A stretch of 64,000 bases of DNA from Rhodoferax ferrireducens T118 (GCF_000013605.1 NC_007908.1:2542001-2606000), one strand, 5' to 3'; shown: positions 48,114 to 58,058, counted from the first letter of the stretch. A program made the numbers and translations. The notes: generated from the letters alone by a model not told the origin.

Positions 48114-48183
48114 GCAGCTGACTTTGGCGTAAAGTCCGGCATCGAAAATTTATTCACATGCAGTCGTTTTTTTGAGGACTCCC

Positions 48184-49848
48184 ATGCAATTCGTCACTTT
48201 CATGCGCCGCTTCACCATCCGTTTTCGAATGTTAGGTGCCATTGCCATGGTGGCCATGGCCCTGTTGTTTATTGGCGCGATTGGTGTGGCGGCCCAGTTG
48301 TATGCCAACTCCATCGCGACCGACCTGGTGGCGCGCGACATCACTTCCCTGACTGAACTTGCCCGCCTGCAACAGGCCATGGGCAACGTGCGGCTGAATG
48401 AAAAAGAGATGATCATTCAATACGAGAACAGTGTGGAGGCCGCCAAATACAAGGAAGCCTGGACGGCGTCATTTGCCCGGCTTGAAGCCTCTGCCAAGGC
48501 CCTTGCACCCCTGCTGCCGCAGGATGCCCAACGCGCCGAACTGGCGCAAGTGGTGACGGGCATGCAGCAATTTCGCACCGAATTTGCACCCCTGGCCCAG
48601 CAGTTGGAGAGCCTGGCATTTCCGTCCGCGCAGGTCGCCTCGGCCACCATTGGCAAGCTGCAGCCGATTTACGACAAAGCCAACTCCACTTTGACCACGC
48701 TGGCGACTGGACTGCAGCGCGCCACCGAAACCAGCCAGGGCAAATTGCAGAGCACCGTCAACCAGGTCGTCTGGCTCATCGCCGGGGCCACCGGCGTCTT
48801 GCTGCTGGTGTTCATCCCGTTGACCATCTGGAACATGAACGCCATTTGTGTGCCCATCCTGAAGGCCGAGCAAGTCGCTCAGGACATTGCCCAGGGCGAT
48901 CTGACCGACCATAACGTTGACTGCCGCGGCAACGACGAGGCCGCCCGGCTGTTACGCTCCCTGGAGGCCATGCGCCAATCGCTGGGCCAACTGGTCGGCC
49001 AGGTGCGCATGTCAACCGACAGCATCGCCACCGCCAGCGCCGAGATCGCATCCGGCAACCAGGACCTGAGTGTGCGCACCGAGCAGACGGCCAGCAACTT
49101 GCAGCGCGCCGCCTCCCACATGGACCAGCTGACGCACACGGTGCAGCAGTCTGCCGATGCCTCGCGCCAGGCCAACCAACTCGCCTCGACGGCAGGCGAC
49201 GTGGCGGCGCGCGGGGGTTCGGTCGTTTCGCAAGTGGTCAGCACCATGAACGACATCAACACGAGCTCCAAAAAAATCAGCGACATCATCGGTGTCATTG
49301 ACGGCATCGCCTTCCAGACCAACATCCTGGCCTTGAACGCCGCGGTGGAGGCCGCCCGCGCCGGTGAGCAAGGCCGTGGCTTTGCCGTGGTGGCAAGCGA
49401 GGTGCGCAGCCTGGCGGGCCGCTCGGCCGAGGCGGCCAAGGAAATCAAGAGTTTGATCGGCGCCAGCGTCGAACGCATCGAGACCGGCTCGCGCTTGGTG
49501 ACAGACGCCGGAAAAACCATGACCGACATTGTGAATTCCGTGCAACGGGTGTCCGACATCATTGGCGAGATCACCGGCGCAGCGGCCGAGCAAAGCCAGG
49601 GCATTGGCGAAGTCAATACCGCAGTGGTGCAACTCGACCAGATGACGCAACAAAACGCCGCCCTGGTCGAACAATCAGCCGCCGCCGCCGAGAGCCTGCG
49701 CGAGCAGGCCCAGCGCCTGGCTGAGGTGGTCGGCACCTTCAAAATTCCGAGTTCCGGCGCTGGCAACCCGTCGCCCATGCTCCCGCGCGTCCAGCAGTCA
49801 ACGCCCCCTCAGTTGTCAACACCCTCCCGGCTGTCATTGCGGGCGTGA
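48184..49848 (+). CDS. Methyl-accepting chemotaxis protein (four-helix-bundle sensor)
   Basis: The 554-residue receptor has a TM1 (about 17-38), a periplasmic helical bundle (about 39-190), TM2 (about 195-217), HAMP (218-270) and a signalling domain with [50 protein letters not shown]. This is the Tar/Tsr-like layout, unlike the two other receptors in the window. No C-terminal CheR-docking pentapeptide is visible. The start at 48184 has GAGG six bases upstream. The CheB-CheR fusion begins 36 bases after its stop and may be co-expressed. Confidence 0.92.
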   Translation: MQFVTFMRRFTIRFRMLGAIAMVAMALLFIGAIGVAAQLYANSIATDLVARDITSLTELARLQQAMGNVRLNEKEMIIQYENSVEAAKYKEAWTASFARLEASAKALAPLLPQDAQRAELAQVVTGMQQFRTEFAPLAQQLESLAFPSAQVASATIGKLQPIYDKANSTLTTLATGLQRATETSQGKLQSTVNQVVWLIAGATGVLLLVFIPLTIWNMNAICVPILKAEQVAQDIAQGDLTDHNVDCRGNDEAARLLRSLEAMRQSLGQLVGQVRMSTDSIATASAEIASGNQDLSVRTEQTASNLQRAASHMDQLTHTVQQSADASRQANQLASTAGDVAARGGSVVSQVVSTMNDINTSSKKISDIIGVIDGIAFQTNILALNAAVEAARAGEQGRGFAVVASEVRSLAGRSAEAAKEIKSLIGASVERIETGSRLVTDAGKTMTDIVNSVQRVSDIIGEITGAAAEQSQGIGEVNTAVVQLDQMTQQNAALVEQSAAAAESLREQAQRLAEVVGTFKIPSSGAGNPSPMLPRVQQSTPPQLSTPSRLSLRA

Positions 49849-49884
49849 CCCGCTAGCCCCCACGCTTGCTGCGCAAAAACCTTC

Positions 49885-52800
49885 ATGACCGGCCAAGACC
49901 CAAGTCCTGCCCCAACACAAGCCGTCCCGACGCCGCCGCCCAGCAGCTTTCCTATCGTCGGCATCGGTGCCTCGGCCGGCGGCCTGGCCGCGATTGAAGC
50001 GTTTTTCTCGGGTATGCCTGCCGATGTTGACCCCGGCATGGCCTTTGTGCTGGTGCAGCATCTGGACCCGGACCACAAGAGCATTCTCACTGAACTGATC
50101 CAGCGCACCACCCGCATGCAGGTATCCGAGGTGAAGGACGGCATGCCGGTGCAACCCAATTGCGTCTACATCATTCCGCCGAATCGCGACATGGCGTTTC
50201 TGAACGGCACACTGCAATTGCTGGAGCCCGCCGCGCCACGCGGGCACCGCCTGCCGATTGACTTTTTGTTCCGCTCACTGGCCCTGGACCAGCATGAGCA
50301 CGCCATTGGTATCGTGCTCTCCGGCACCGGCAGTGACGGCACGCTGGGCGTGCGCGCCATCAAAATTGACGGCGGCATGGTCATGGTGCAAAGCCCCGCC
50401 TCGTGCGAGTTTGACGGTATGCCGCAAAGCGCGCTGGCCACGGGCCTGGTGGACTATGAGCTGCCGCCGGCCGAGATGGCGCCCCAGCTGATCGCCTACG
50501 TCACCCATGCCTTTGGCCACCCACCCCAGTCGGCCACCGTGGCCGAGCCGCACACCGAGAACGCGCTGAAAAAAATATTTGTCTTGCTGCGCAGCCAGAC
50601 CGGGCACGACTTTTCCCAGTACAAACCCAACACCATTTACCGCCGCATTGAGCGCCGCATGGCGGTGCACCAGATCGACGGCATTGGTGGCTATGTCAAA
50701 TACTTGCAGCAAACGCCGGTTGAAGTGCAGGCGCTGTTCAATGACCTGTTGATTGGCGTGACCAATTTCTTCCGCGACCCCGACGCCTTTGCCGTGCTGG
50801 AGTCGCAAGTGATCCCCAAGCTGTTTGAGGGCAAACCCGCCGGCAGCGCGGTGCGCGTCTGGTGCGCCGGCTGCTCAACCGGCGAAGAGGCTTATTCGAT
50901 CGCCATCCTGCTGCAAGAGCGACTTGAGACCCTTAAAGTCAGTTACCGGGTGCAGGTGTTTGCCACCGACATCGACAGCCGCGCCATCGCCGTGGCCCGG
51001 GCCGGACTCTACCCCGGCAGCATTGCCGACGATATCTCACCCGAGCGACTGGCCCGATTTTTCACCGCTGAGCCCGACGGCAGCGCTTACCGCATCCACA
51101 AGAACATTCGTGACCTGCTGGTGTTTTCCGAACAGGACGTGATCAAAGACCCACCGTTTTCCAAGCTCGACCTGATCAGTTGCCGCAATCTGCTGATCTA
51201 CCTGGGCCCCGAACTGCAAAAGAAATTGATTTCGCTCTTCCATTACGCTCTGCAACCCGGTGGGGTGCTGTTTTTGGGCACCTCGGAGACGGCTGGCGAG
51301 GCCGGCGGTTTGTTTGCCGTGCTGCAGCGCAAAGCCAAGATATACCAGCGCAAGGAGGATTTTCAAGGGGCGCAGCGCGCCGCCCTGGGCCGGTTTTTGC
51401 CACCCTTGACCGACCAGGACATCACACGGCCGGTTGCACCTGGCAAAGGCGCACAGCTGCCCAAGCTGTCATTGCGCGAGCTGACCGAGCAAACCCTGTT
51501 GCAGCAAGTGGCCCCGGTAGCGGCGCTTGTCAACGGCCACGGCGACATCCTCTACCTGCATGGGCGCACGGGCCTGTACCTGGAGCCCGCGCCGGGCGAA
51601 GCGGGTATCAACAACATCCTGAAAATGGCGCGTGAAGGCCTGCGCCGCGACCTGACCACCACCCTGCACAAAGCCGCCACCAGCCGCGACACCGTGCGCG
51701 CGTCGGGTGTGCGGGTCAAGACCAACGGCCACTTCACGCTGGTCAACCTCAGCATTTGCCCGGTGGCGGGCGGCCCGGCGGCAGCGCTGGAGTCGCCTCT
51801 GTTTTTGGTGATGCTGGAAAAAGCACCCGATGCCAACGCCGCTGAGTCCAAAAGCCCGCCAGCCCCCGCCACCCTGCCGGCCATCAGCGCGGCCGGCGGC
51901 AGCGACAAGCTGCGCTCTGACGCCAGCGCCCAGATTGCCGAACTCAACGAAGAGCTGCAAGCCAAAGAAGAATACCTGCACGCGGCCAATGAAGAGCTGG
52001 AAACCACCAACGAAGAGCTCAAATCAAGCAACGAAGAAATGCAGTCGGTCAATGAAGAGCTGCAAAGCACCAACGAAGAACTGGAGACTTCCAAGGAAGA
52101 AATGCAGTCGATCAACGAGGAGCTGTCCACGGTCAACACCGAGCTGCAAACCAAGGTGAGCGATCTGTCACGCGCCAACAACGACATGAACAACCTGCTG
52201 GCAGGCACCGGCATTGGCACCATTTTTGTGGACCATGCCTTGCGCATCCTGCGCTTTACCCCGGCCGCAAGCCAGATCATCAACCTGATTCTGAGCGACG
52301 TGGGGCGTCCGGTGGCCCACATCGTGAGCAATATGGTGGGCTACAACACCCTGGTGGAAGACCTGCAGGCCGTGCTCAAAACCCTGATCCCCAAAGAGGT
52401 GGAGGTGCAGACCACCGACGCTAAGACCTACACCCTGCGCATCCTGCCCTACCGCACGCTCGACAACGTGATTGAAGGCGCGGTGATCACTTTTGTTGAA
52501 ATCACCGAAGTCAAGCGCACGCGCGCAGCGCTGCACAAAACCAATGAACTGCTGCGCCTGGCGGTGGTGGTGCGCGACGCGCATGACGCCATCACGGTGC
52601 AGGACCTGAGTGGACGCATCATCGCCTGGAACCCGGGCGCGGAGCGCTTGTATGGCTGGAGCGAGCTTGAAGCACTGCAAATGAACGTGCGTACCCGCAT
52701 CCCCGCGGAACTGCAAGAAGAAGCCCTGGCCCAGGTACACCTGCTCAGTCAGGCGCAAACGCTGGCGCCCTACCCGACCCGGCGGCTGACCAAGGACGGC

Positions 52801-52911
52801 CGGGTGCTGAACGTGTTGTTGACCGCCACTGCCTTGCTCGATGAGGCGGGCCAGGTGTATGCGATTGCCACCACCGAACGGCCCAGCGATGACCCGGTCG
52901 CGAAAGGCTAA
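49885..52911 (+). CDS. CheB-CheR fusion with coiled coil and two PAS domains
   Basis: The 1008-residue protein joins a CheB methylesterase domain (about 22-205; Ser30 in GIGASAGG, His in VQHLDPDH, Asp in SGTGSDG), CheR N-terminal and methyltransferase domains (about 215-480; SAM loop VWCAGCSTGEEAYS, NFFRDP), a long heptad coiled coil of repeated NEEL units (about 685-765) and two PAS domains (about 770-870 and 890-1000). There is no receiver or kinase domain; the next gene supplies a hybrid kinase. Such fusions are thought to link receptor-like methylation chemistry to histidine kinases. Confidence 0.92.
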   Translation: MTGQDPSPAPTQAVPTPPPSSFPIVGIGASAGGLAAIEAFFSGMPADVDPGMAFVLVQHLDPDHKSILTELIQRTTRMQVSEVKDGMPVQPNCVYIIPPNRDMAFLNGTLQLLEPAAPRGHRLPIDFLFRSLALDQHEHAIGIVLSGTGSDGTLGVRAIKIDGGMVMVQSPASCEFDGMPQSALATGLVDYELPPAEMAPQLIAYVTHAFGHPPQSATVAEPHTENALKKIFVLLRSQTGHDFSQYKPNTIYRRIERRMAVHQIDGIGGYVKYLQQTPVEVQALFNDLLIGVTNFFRDPDAFAVLESQVIPKLFEGKPAGSAVRVWCAGCSTGEEAYSIAILLQERLETLKVSYRVQVFATDIDSRAIAVARAGLYPGSIADDISPERLARFFTAEPDGSAYRIHKNIRDLLVFSEQDVIKDPPFSKLDLISCRNLLIYLGPELQKKLISLFHYALQPGGVLFLGTSETAGEAGGLFAVLQRKAKIYQRKEDFQGAQRAALGRFLPPLTDQDITRPVAPGKGAQLPKLSLRELTEQTLLQQVAPVAALVNGHGDILYLHGRTGLYLEPAPGEAGINNILKMAREGLRRDLTTTLHKAATSRDTVRASGVRVKTNGHFTLVNLSICPVAGGPAAALESPLFLVMLEKAPDANAAESKSPPAPATLPAISAAGGSDKLRSDASAQIAELNEELQAKEEYLHAANEELETTNEELKSSNEEMQSVNEELQSTNEELETSKEEMQSINEELSTVNTELQTKVSDLSRANNDMNNLLAGTGIGTIFVDHALRILRFTPAASQIINLILSDVGRPVAHIVSNMVGYNTLVEDLQAVLKTLIPKEVEVQTTDAKTYTLRILPYRTLDNVIEGAVITFVEITEVKRTRAALHKTNELLRLAVVVRDAHDAITVQDLSGRIIAWNPGAERLYGWSELEALQMNVRTRIPAELQEEALAQVHLLSQAQTLAPYPTRRLTKDGRVLNVLLTATALLDEAGQVYAIATTERPSDDPVAKG
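51949..52160 (+). repeat. Tandem heptad-coding repeat within the CheB-CheR fusion
   Basis: About ten imperfect 21-base units encode NEEL-x-x-[ST] heptads (for example NEELETTNEELKSSNEE). The protein product is a continuous acidic coiled coil separating the CheR and PAS parts. Fusion proteins of this class characteristically carry it. Confidence 0.7.
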
Positions 52912-52947
52912 GCGCCTTCCATGCCCGCCCTGTTGTCATGGCGGACT

Positions 52948-53009
52948 TATATACGTTTTAGACCTCTAGCCCCCGTTGAATATGCGTATATTGCTATTAA
53001 ATATATAGC
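52948..53009 (-). repeat. Dispersed repeat copy F
   Basis: TATATACGTTTTAGACCTCTAGCCCCCGTTGAATATGCGTATATTGCTATTAAATATATAGC carries tail, core, ATATGCGTATAT spacer and palindrome in reverse orientation. It occupies the gap between the CheB-CheR fusion and the hybrid kinase. No gene is seen in the rest of the 208-base gap. Confidence 0.8.
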
Positions 53010-53119
53010 TTTTGTTCAATTTGAACAGGTGCCGATCTTGCCCTCGATCAGGGCGCTCCACGGCTTCAGATGGGCTGAAAGGCATGCGAGAATGCCAAAG
53101 TCATATTCCGGAGGCATCT

Positions 53120-54928
53120 ATGAGCAATCCTGATACCCCCAGCAGCAATGGTCGTGAGTCTTCTGTCACCCACGACGCGCCAAGTGCGGCGCAGCTGATG
53201 CGTCGGCGAGCCGAAGACATGGCCCTTGAAAAATTGGCGCAATTGCCCCAGAGTCTGCAAGTGCTGTCACCCGGGGAGATGCAACAACTGATGCACGAGC
53301 TGGCCGTGCATCAGATCGAGCTGGAGATGCAAAACGACGAACTGCGCCGGGTACAACAGGAACTGGAAACCTCACGCGCACGCTATTTCGACCTGTATGA
53401 CCTGGCCCCGGTGGGCTACATCACCGTCAGTGACGCCGGGATGATCCTGGAGGCCAACCTCACCGCAGCCACCCTGCTGGGCGTGCCGCGCAGCGCGCTG
53501 GTGAAGCGGCCGATCAGCCGCTTCATTGTCAAGTCGCAGCAGGATATCTACTACCAGTACCGCAAACAGCTCGTGGAAACGGGTCAAGCCCAGACCTGCG
53601 AGCTGCAGGTGCTGCACAGTGAGGGCTCCGCGCTCTGGGTCAGTTTGGCCGCCACCGTCGCGCAGGAAACAGATGGCGCGACCATATTGCGCATCGTGCT
53701 GAACGACATCTCCGAACGCAAGTTGCTGGATCAGTCGCTGCGGGAGACCAACGTCAAGCTGGAGAGTGCCCTGTTTCTGGCCGACAAAGCCAACCTTGCC
53801 AAGTCGGAGTTTCTGTCGGGCATGAGCCATGAGTTGCGCTCACCACTGAATGCGGTTTTGGGCTTTGCGCAGTTGATTGAGACGGGCACGCCTGCGCCCA
53901 CGCCGGGCCAGCAAGCCAGCCTGGAACAGATTCTGCGGGGCGGCTGGTATTTGCTGACGCTGATCAACGAAATTCTTGACCTGTCCCTGGTCGAGTCCGG
54001 CAAGCTGTCGCTGTCGATGGAACCGGTCTTGCTGTCCGAAAAGTTTTCCGATTGCCGAGCCATGATCGACCCGCAGGCGCAAAAGGCCGGCATCCGTGTC
54101 AGCTTTGCGTCATTCGACAGTCCATGCTTTGTTGAGGCCGACCGCACCCGCCTGAAGCAAGTGATCGTCAATTTGCTGAGCAATGCCATCAAATACAACC
54201 GCGCTGGCGGCTCTGTCGAAGTGACCTGCAGCACGCCCGCAGCGGGACGTATCCGCATCAGCGTGATTGATACCGGACCGGGTTTGTCCGACAACAAACT
54301 GGCCCAACTGTTCCAGCCCTTCAATCGTCTCGGCCAGGAGGCTGGCACGCAGGAGGGCACCGGCATCGGTCTGGTGGTTTGCAAGCGGCTGGTTGAAATG
54401 ATGGGCGGTGAAATCGGTGTCCATAGCCGCGTTGGGATTGGCAGCGAGTTCTGGTTTGAGCTCAAGCTCGCAGCGCCACCGCCAACGGCCGTCAGCGGTG
54501 AGGCGTCGGAGCTGGCACAGGCGCAGGTTCAGGATGAGGCCGAGGTACACACCTTGCTGTATATCGAGGACAACCCCGCCAACATGGAACTGGTCGAGCG
54601 GATCGTTGAGCGCCGTTCCGAGCTGCGCTTGTTAAAGGCGGGCAATGGTTCGAGCGGTATCGCGCTGGCGCGCATGCATCTGCCCCAGGTGATCCTGATG
54701 GACATCAATCTGCCTGGCATCAATGGCTTTCAGGCCTTGAAAACCCTGCGTGAGGACCCTGCAACCCAACACATCCCGGTGCTGGCCCTGAGTGCCAATG
54801 CCATGCCCCACGACATTCAAGCTGGCCTGGCGGCAGGCTTTCTTCGCTACCTGACCAAGCCCATCAAAATCAAGGAGCTGATGCAGGCCTTCGATGTGGC
54901 GCTGGAAGCTGCAAAACTGCCCCAATAA
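53120..54928 (+). CDS. PAS-containing hybrid sensor histidine kinase with receiver domain
   Basis: The 602-residue soluble kinase has an N-terminal helical stretch (LAVHQIELEMQNDELRRVQQEL), a PAS domain (about 95-215), HisKA with His237 in SGMSHELRSPLNAVLGF, HATPase (NLLSNAIKYNR, DTGPGLSD, GTGIGLVVCKRLVEMMGG) and a C-terminal receiver with phospho-acceptor Asp528 (LMDINLPGINGF). GGAGG precedes the ATG 53120. No transmembrane helix is present. It follows the CheB-CheR-PAS gene and probably works with it. A CheB-like remnant is attached directly to its 3' end in another frame. Confidence 0.92.
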   Translation: MSNPDTPSSNGRESSVTHDAPSAAQLMRRRAEDMALEKLAQLPQSLQVLSPGEMQQLMHELAVHQIELEMQNDELRRVQQELETSRARYFDLYDLAPVGYITVSDAGMILEANLTAATLLGVPRSALVKRPISRFIVKSQQDIYYQYRKQLVETGQAQTCELQVLHSEGSALWVSLAATVAQETDGATILRIVLNDISERKLLDQSLRETNVKLESALFLADKANLAKSEFLSGMSHELRSPLNAVLGFAQLIETGTPAPTPGQQASLEQILRGGWYLLTLINEILDLSLVESGKLSLSMEPVLLSEKFSDCRAMIDPQAQKAGIRVSFASFDSPCFVEADRTRLKQVIVNLLSNAIKYNRAGGSVEVTCSTPAAGRIRISVIDTGPGLSDNKLAQLFQPFNRLGQEAGTQEGTGIGLVVCKRLVEMMGGEIGVHSRVGIGSEFWFELKLAAPPPTAVSGEASELAQAQVQDEAEVHTLLYIEDNPANMELVERIVERRSELRLLKAGNGSSGIALARMHLPQVILMDINLPGINGFQALKTLREDPATQHIPVLALSANAMPHDIQAGLAAGFLRYLTKPIKIKELMQAFDVALEAAKLPQ

Positions 54929-55389
54929 AAAACTTTCCGATTGTCTGCGTGGGTGGTTCGGCCGGCGGACTGGACGCCTATATCCGGCTGCTGAAAAATC
55001 TGCCGCCCGATATGGGGGTGGCGATCGTCGTCGTCAATCACATCACTCTCATGCCAACGCAGCTGCATCAGGTGCTGCCGCCTTTCACCAAGATGCCGGT
55101 GGAGCTGATCACCGAGAACCTGGTGATCGAGCCCAACCATGTCTACATCATCCCGGCCAACCGCGACTTGCATGTTGATGGCGAAGTATTCCAGCTCAGA
55201 CCCATCTCCAAGCCGCGCGGCTGGCCGGATGTGATCACGGTTTTTTTGAAGTCCCTCACCCAGTACTGGGACGGCAAGCTGATTGCCGTGATTGTGTCGG
55301 GTTTTGACGGCGACGGCGCCGCCACACTGCGTGGCATCAAGGAGGTGGGTGGTATCACCATCGCGCAAAAACCCGGGCACGAGGCCTGA
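54922..55389 (+). pseudogene. CheB-type methylesterase domain remnant
   Basis: Immediately after the hybrid kinase stop, in the +2 frame relative to it, the sequence reads KNFPIVCVGGSAGGLDAYIRLL and continues to AATLRGIKEVGGITIAQKPGHEA, where it stops. Catalytic Ser (GGSAGG), His (VVVNHI) and Asp (SGFDGDGA) are all present. No ATG or GTG lies before the first beta strand (the only GTG, 54949, would remove it), and roughly 40 C-terminal residues expected after the Asp loop are missing. It is therefore most likely a truncated domain, perhaps once fused to the kinase. Translation from a non-standard start by coupling cannot be excluded. Confidence 0.6.
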
Positions 55390-55465
55390 GAGCCACGGAC
55401 ACCGGGCCCCGGCCACTGCCTGAGCACCACCAACGCAGGAACAAGCGGCTGGCACCAAGCCTGCG

Positions 55466-56284
55466 TCAGCTTTCAACGGACACTCCGGCCGCACGCGACG
55501 GATTGACTTCGGTGACGCGGGTGCAAACAAAGGCTTGGGCGCTGGCAGCATAGTCCCATTGTTCGATCATGCAGCACCCAGACGGTGCATGGCGACCCCA
55601 ACGCAACAGGTTGACTGAGTTCGGCGCGCCGTCGCGCACGCGTTTTGATACGGCGGTCCCGGCCTGCACGGCCCACATAGGACGCGCCAGGCCCGCCAGC
55701 GGCGTCACATAGGGCAGATGAATGTGGCCGCCCATGACCAGGTCGCAGCCAGCGGCGGCCCAGCGCTGCTGTGCTCCGGCGTGCCCGCGCAGCAAATTGT
55801 GGTCTTCCCCGGCGCGCAATACGGCAACCGGTTGATGCACCACCACCACACGCAGTTGTTCCGGCTCTGCGCTGCCCAGGCGCCTGGCCACCCGCTCAGT
55901 CTGGGCCAAAGACACTTCTCCATTCTTGTGCCGATACCAGCGCGTGGTGTTGACGCCCAGCACCAGCAGATCACGCGAGCCATACACCGGTTCCAGTTCG
56001 TCGCCAAACGCATGGCTGTACCGGGCGTACGGATGAAAGAGACGCTGGCCCAGATCAAACAGGGGAATGTCGTGGTTGCCTGCGATCGCCAGCAGCGGCG
56101 CGCCGAGCCGGTCCATGAAGGCCCGCGCCGCAGCGAATTGGGCGCGACGGGCGCGCTGGGTGATGTCGCCCGAGAGCACCAGAAGATCGGGCTGCTGGTG
56201 CTGCGACAGCGCCACCAAAGCTTCAACAACTGCCGCCTGCTCGGTGCCGAAATGGGGGTCGGAAATCTGCAACAAGACACTCAT
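55466..56284 (-). CDS. Calcineurin-like metallophosphoesterase (CpdA-like)
   Basis: The 272-residue enzyme has the five metallophosphoesterase motifs in order: ISDPHFG (Asp, His), LVLSGDIT, IAGNHDIP, VVVVHQPV and GGHIHLP. The class includes cAMP phosphodiesterase CpdA and other phosphodiesterases; the substrate is not certain. Its ATG overlaps the stop of the upstream lipid kinase by four bases (ATGA), so the pair is translationally coupled, and both may act on phospholipid or nucleotide metabolism. Confidence 0.86.
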   Translation of the reverse strand: MSVLLQISDPHFGTEQAAVVEALVALSQHQQPDLLVLSGDITQRARRAQFAAARAFMDRLGAPLLAIAGNHDIPLFDLGQRLFHPYARYSHAFGDELEPVYGSRDLLVLGVNTTRWYRHKNGEVSLAQTERVARRLGSAEPEQLRVVVVHQPVAVLRAGEDHNLLRGHAGAQQRWAAAGCDLVMGGHIHLPYVTPLAGLARPMWAVQAGTAVSKRVRDGAPNSVNLLRWGRHAPSGCCMIEQWDYAASAQAFVCTRVTEVNPSRAAGVSVES

Positions 56285-57312
56285 GCACCGCCTCCGGCGC
56301 GGCCGGTTGCCCCGTCTTCGGTTATCGGCTTGATGAGGTAAAGCGGTTTGGGCGAGACCCGGAATTCAAGCGGCGCGCGCATCCAGTTCACCTCGCCGTC
56401 GAATGCCACCTTGACCCTGCCCCCACCCCAGGCGAGCCGCGGCTTGACGAGCATGCGATGGAACTGGAAGCTCTCCACCGTGTCGGCCTCGCCCAGTGTG
56501 CCGAAGGACCCGCGCAGCAACAGCCAGGACATTGCCAGCGCGCCGATGGGCCGCAGCATCACCGCTGCCAGGCAACCCTGGTCCAGCGCGCTTGCCTGTG
56601 CCAGGCCAACCTGTTCGAGTTGCAGCCGGTTGTTGCCGATAAAGAGCGTCGGTGTCGTCAGGTCGCGCACGTTGGTGCCGCGTTCGATGCGAAGCCGCAA
56701 CTGTCGGTGCTGCCCCAGCAAGGTCACCAAGGCGGCGGCGAACGCCACCACCCGACTGCGGCCGAAACGCGTCTTGTAGGCCTCACGGTCCTGCAACAGC
56801 TCTGGATAGAGACCGAGGCTGGCGTTGACGAGAAACACGCGCTCGTTGATCAAGCCGACCTGTACCGGCACGGGCTCACAACGCAGCAGAACCTGCGCCG
56901 CCTGCGCGGCATCGGCGGGAATGCCATGCGTGCGGGCAAAGTAGTTGAAGGTGCCTTGCGGCAGCACGGCCATGACGCAGCCTTGGACGTGCGCGGCCTG
57001 CGCCACCGAATTGATGGTGCCATCGCCCCCCACGGCTACCACGATGCCGTGCCTGGCACACGCCGCCCTGGCGGCCTGCTGGGCGACCTGTGCCAACTGA
57101 TCGGGGTGGGTGAACAGTAACTCACCCGTTCTCCCGCTGGTGTGCAGCGCCGTTTCGATCTGCTGGCGTGTCGCATCAGAATCGTGGCGGCCCGAAGCCG
57201 CATTGATGATGAACAACAGCGGCGCCGCAGGATCTATTTCTGGAGCGCGCGACAGCTGAGGTTCTTCGGGCACGAAGCAACCGTCAGACAGTCTATTCGT
57301 CAGCACACCCAT
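56281..57312 (-). CDS. Diacylglycerol kinase-family lipid kinase
   Basis: The 343-residue protein has the DAGK catalytic domain with LLFIINAASGRHD, the nucleotide-binding VVAVGGDGTINSVAQAA and the PQGTFNYFARTHGIP block, followed by the C-terminal beta-sandwich (LGLYPELLQDRE, FIGNNRLQLEQVG, FDGEVNWMRAPLEF). Family members (YegS, DgkB) phosphorylate lipids such as diacylglycerol or sphingosine-like bases using ATP. ATG 57312 is preferred to a TTG at 57330. It is followed by the overlapping phosphoesterase gene. Confidence 0.85.
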   Translation of the reverse strand: MGVLTNRLSDGCFVPEEPQLSRAPEIDPAAPLLFIINAASGRHDSDATRQQIETALHTSGRTGELLFTHPDQLAQVAQQAARAACARHGIVVAVGGDGTINSVAQAAHVQGCVMAVLPQGTFNYFARTHGIPADAAQAAQVLLRCEPVPVQVGLINERVFLVNASLGLYPELLQDREAYKTRFGRSRVVAFAAALVTLLGQHRQLRLRIERGTNVRDLTTPTLFIGNNRLQLEQVGLAQASALDQGCLAAVMLRPIGALAMSWLLLRGSFGTLGEADTVESFQFHRMLVKPRLAWGGGRVKVAFDGEVNWMRAPLEFRVSPKPLYLIKPITEDGATGRAGGGA

Positions 57313-57338
57313 GCGGTCTTGCCCGGACAAACGTCTGG

Positions 57339-57641
57339 CTACTTCATTTTCTTGATTTCTTCTTCTACCTCTTTGGCCCCTTTGGCATAGAACTTGGCTT
57401 CATCAGGCGCCAGCTCGTGGAGCAATCTGAGAAATTCCCCTGCGTGGACCCGTTCTTCGTCTGCGATTTCCTTGAGCACGGTGACGGCGAGTTGGTTGTC
57501 GGTGGACTCGGCCAGTTGCGTGTACAACTGAACCGCTTCATATTCCGCAGCCACCATGAAACGAATGGCTCTGATGAGTTCCTCATCCGTGAGCTTTCTG
57601 TCATTGGCCAACCCTGAAAAGGGTGATCCGAAATCTGGCAT
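57339..57641 (-). CDS. Small ferritin-like protein (rubrerythrin/encapsulated-ferritin type)
   Basis: The 100-residue two-helix protein has metal-ligand motifs AAEYEAVQLY (Glu33) and EERVHAGEF (Glu63, His66), the E...ExxH pattern of dimeric half-ferritins. It resembles the ferritin-like domain fused to encapsulins in some archaea. No encapsulin shell gene and no C-terminal cargo peptide are seen here. A role in iron or peroxide handling is inferred. It lies 24 bases after the cupin gene on the same strand and probably forms an operon with it. Confidence 0.75.
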   Translation of the reverse strand: MPDFGSPFSGLANDRKLTDEELIRAIRFMVAAEYEAVQLYTQLAESTDNQLAVTVLKEIADEERVHAGEFLRLLHELAPDEAKFYAKGAKEVEEEIKKMK

Positions 57642-57665
57642 GTTGATTCCCCTTGGTTACATCAT

Positions 57666-58058
57666 TTATTCTGTCGTAATACCGTCGAAACTTTCCTTGT
57701 CGGCCAGCGCATCGGCGCGGGTGGCGTGAACCACACCGTCCCGGTGATTGGGCGGTGAGTACAAGGTATAGAGCTTCATGGGCACCGTGCCGGTGTTGAT
57801 GATGTTGTGCGTCGTACCGGCAGGAACGAGGACCGCAAAGCCGTCGCGGATCGGTGTGTGAACACCATCAAGAACCGCCTCGCCACTGCCCTCCTCTACG
57901 CGAAAAAACTGATCCAGCTTGTGGACTTCGATGCCAATGTCCTCTTTGGCCTTTAACGTCATCAGCACCAACTGGCAGTTCTTTGCCGTGTAAAGCACAC
58001 GCCGAAACAAGTCGTTCTTGTGGGCGAGGCCCTCGATGTCTTGCACAAATCCTTTCAT
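57666..58058 (-). CDS. Cupin-domain protein
   Basis: The 130-residue single-domain cupin has motif 1 around EVHKLDQFFRVEEGSGEAVLDG and motif 2 VLVPAGTTHNIINTG. The first motif keeps one histidine and the glutamates but not the second histidine of the H-x-H pair. GGAG lies five bases before ATG 58058. It precedes the ferritin-like gene and diverges from the cytochrome bd operon. Small cupins of this type are often annotated only by fold; no substrate can be given. Confidence 0.8.
   Translation of the reverse strand: MKGFVQDIEGLAHKNDLFRRVLYTAKNCQLVLMTLKAKEDIGIEVHKLDQFFRVEEGSGEAVLDGVHTPIRDGFAVLVPAGTTHNIINTGTVPMKLYTLYSPPNHRDGVVHATRADALADKESFDGITTE

Noticed and set aside
51949..52160. The tandem 21-base units as a CRISPR-like array or DNA-level satellite
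   Set aside because: They are in frame, encode acidic heptads of a coiled coil known from CheB-CheR-PAS fusions, and vary at synonymous positions.
54927..54933. A AAA AAC slippery heptamer suggesting programmed frameshifting from the kinase into the CheB domain
   Set aside because: The kinase stop codon (TAA) lies before the slippery run in the kinase frame, so ribosomes would not reach it; a simple mutation or truncation explains the layout better.
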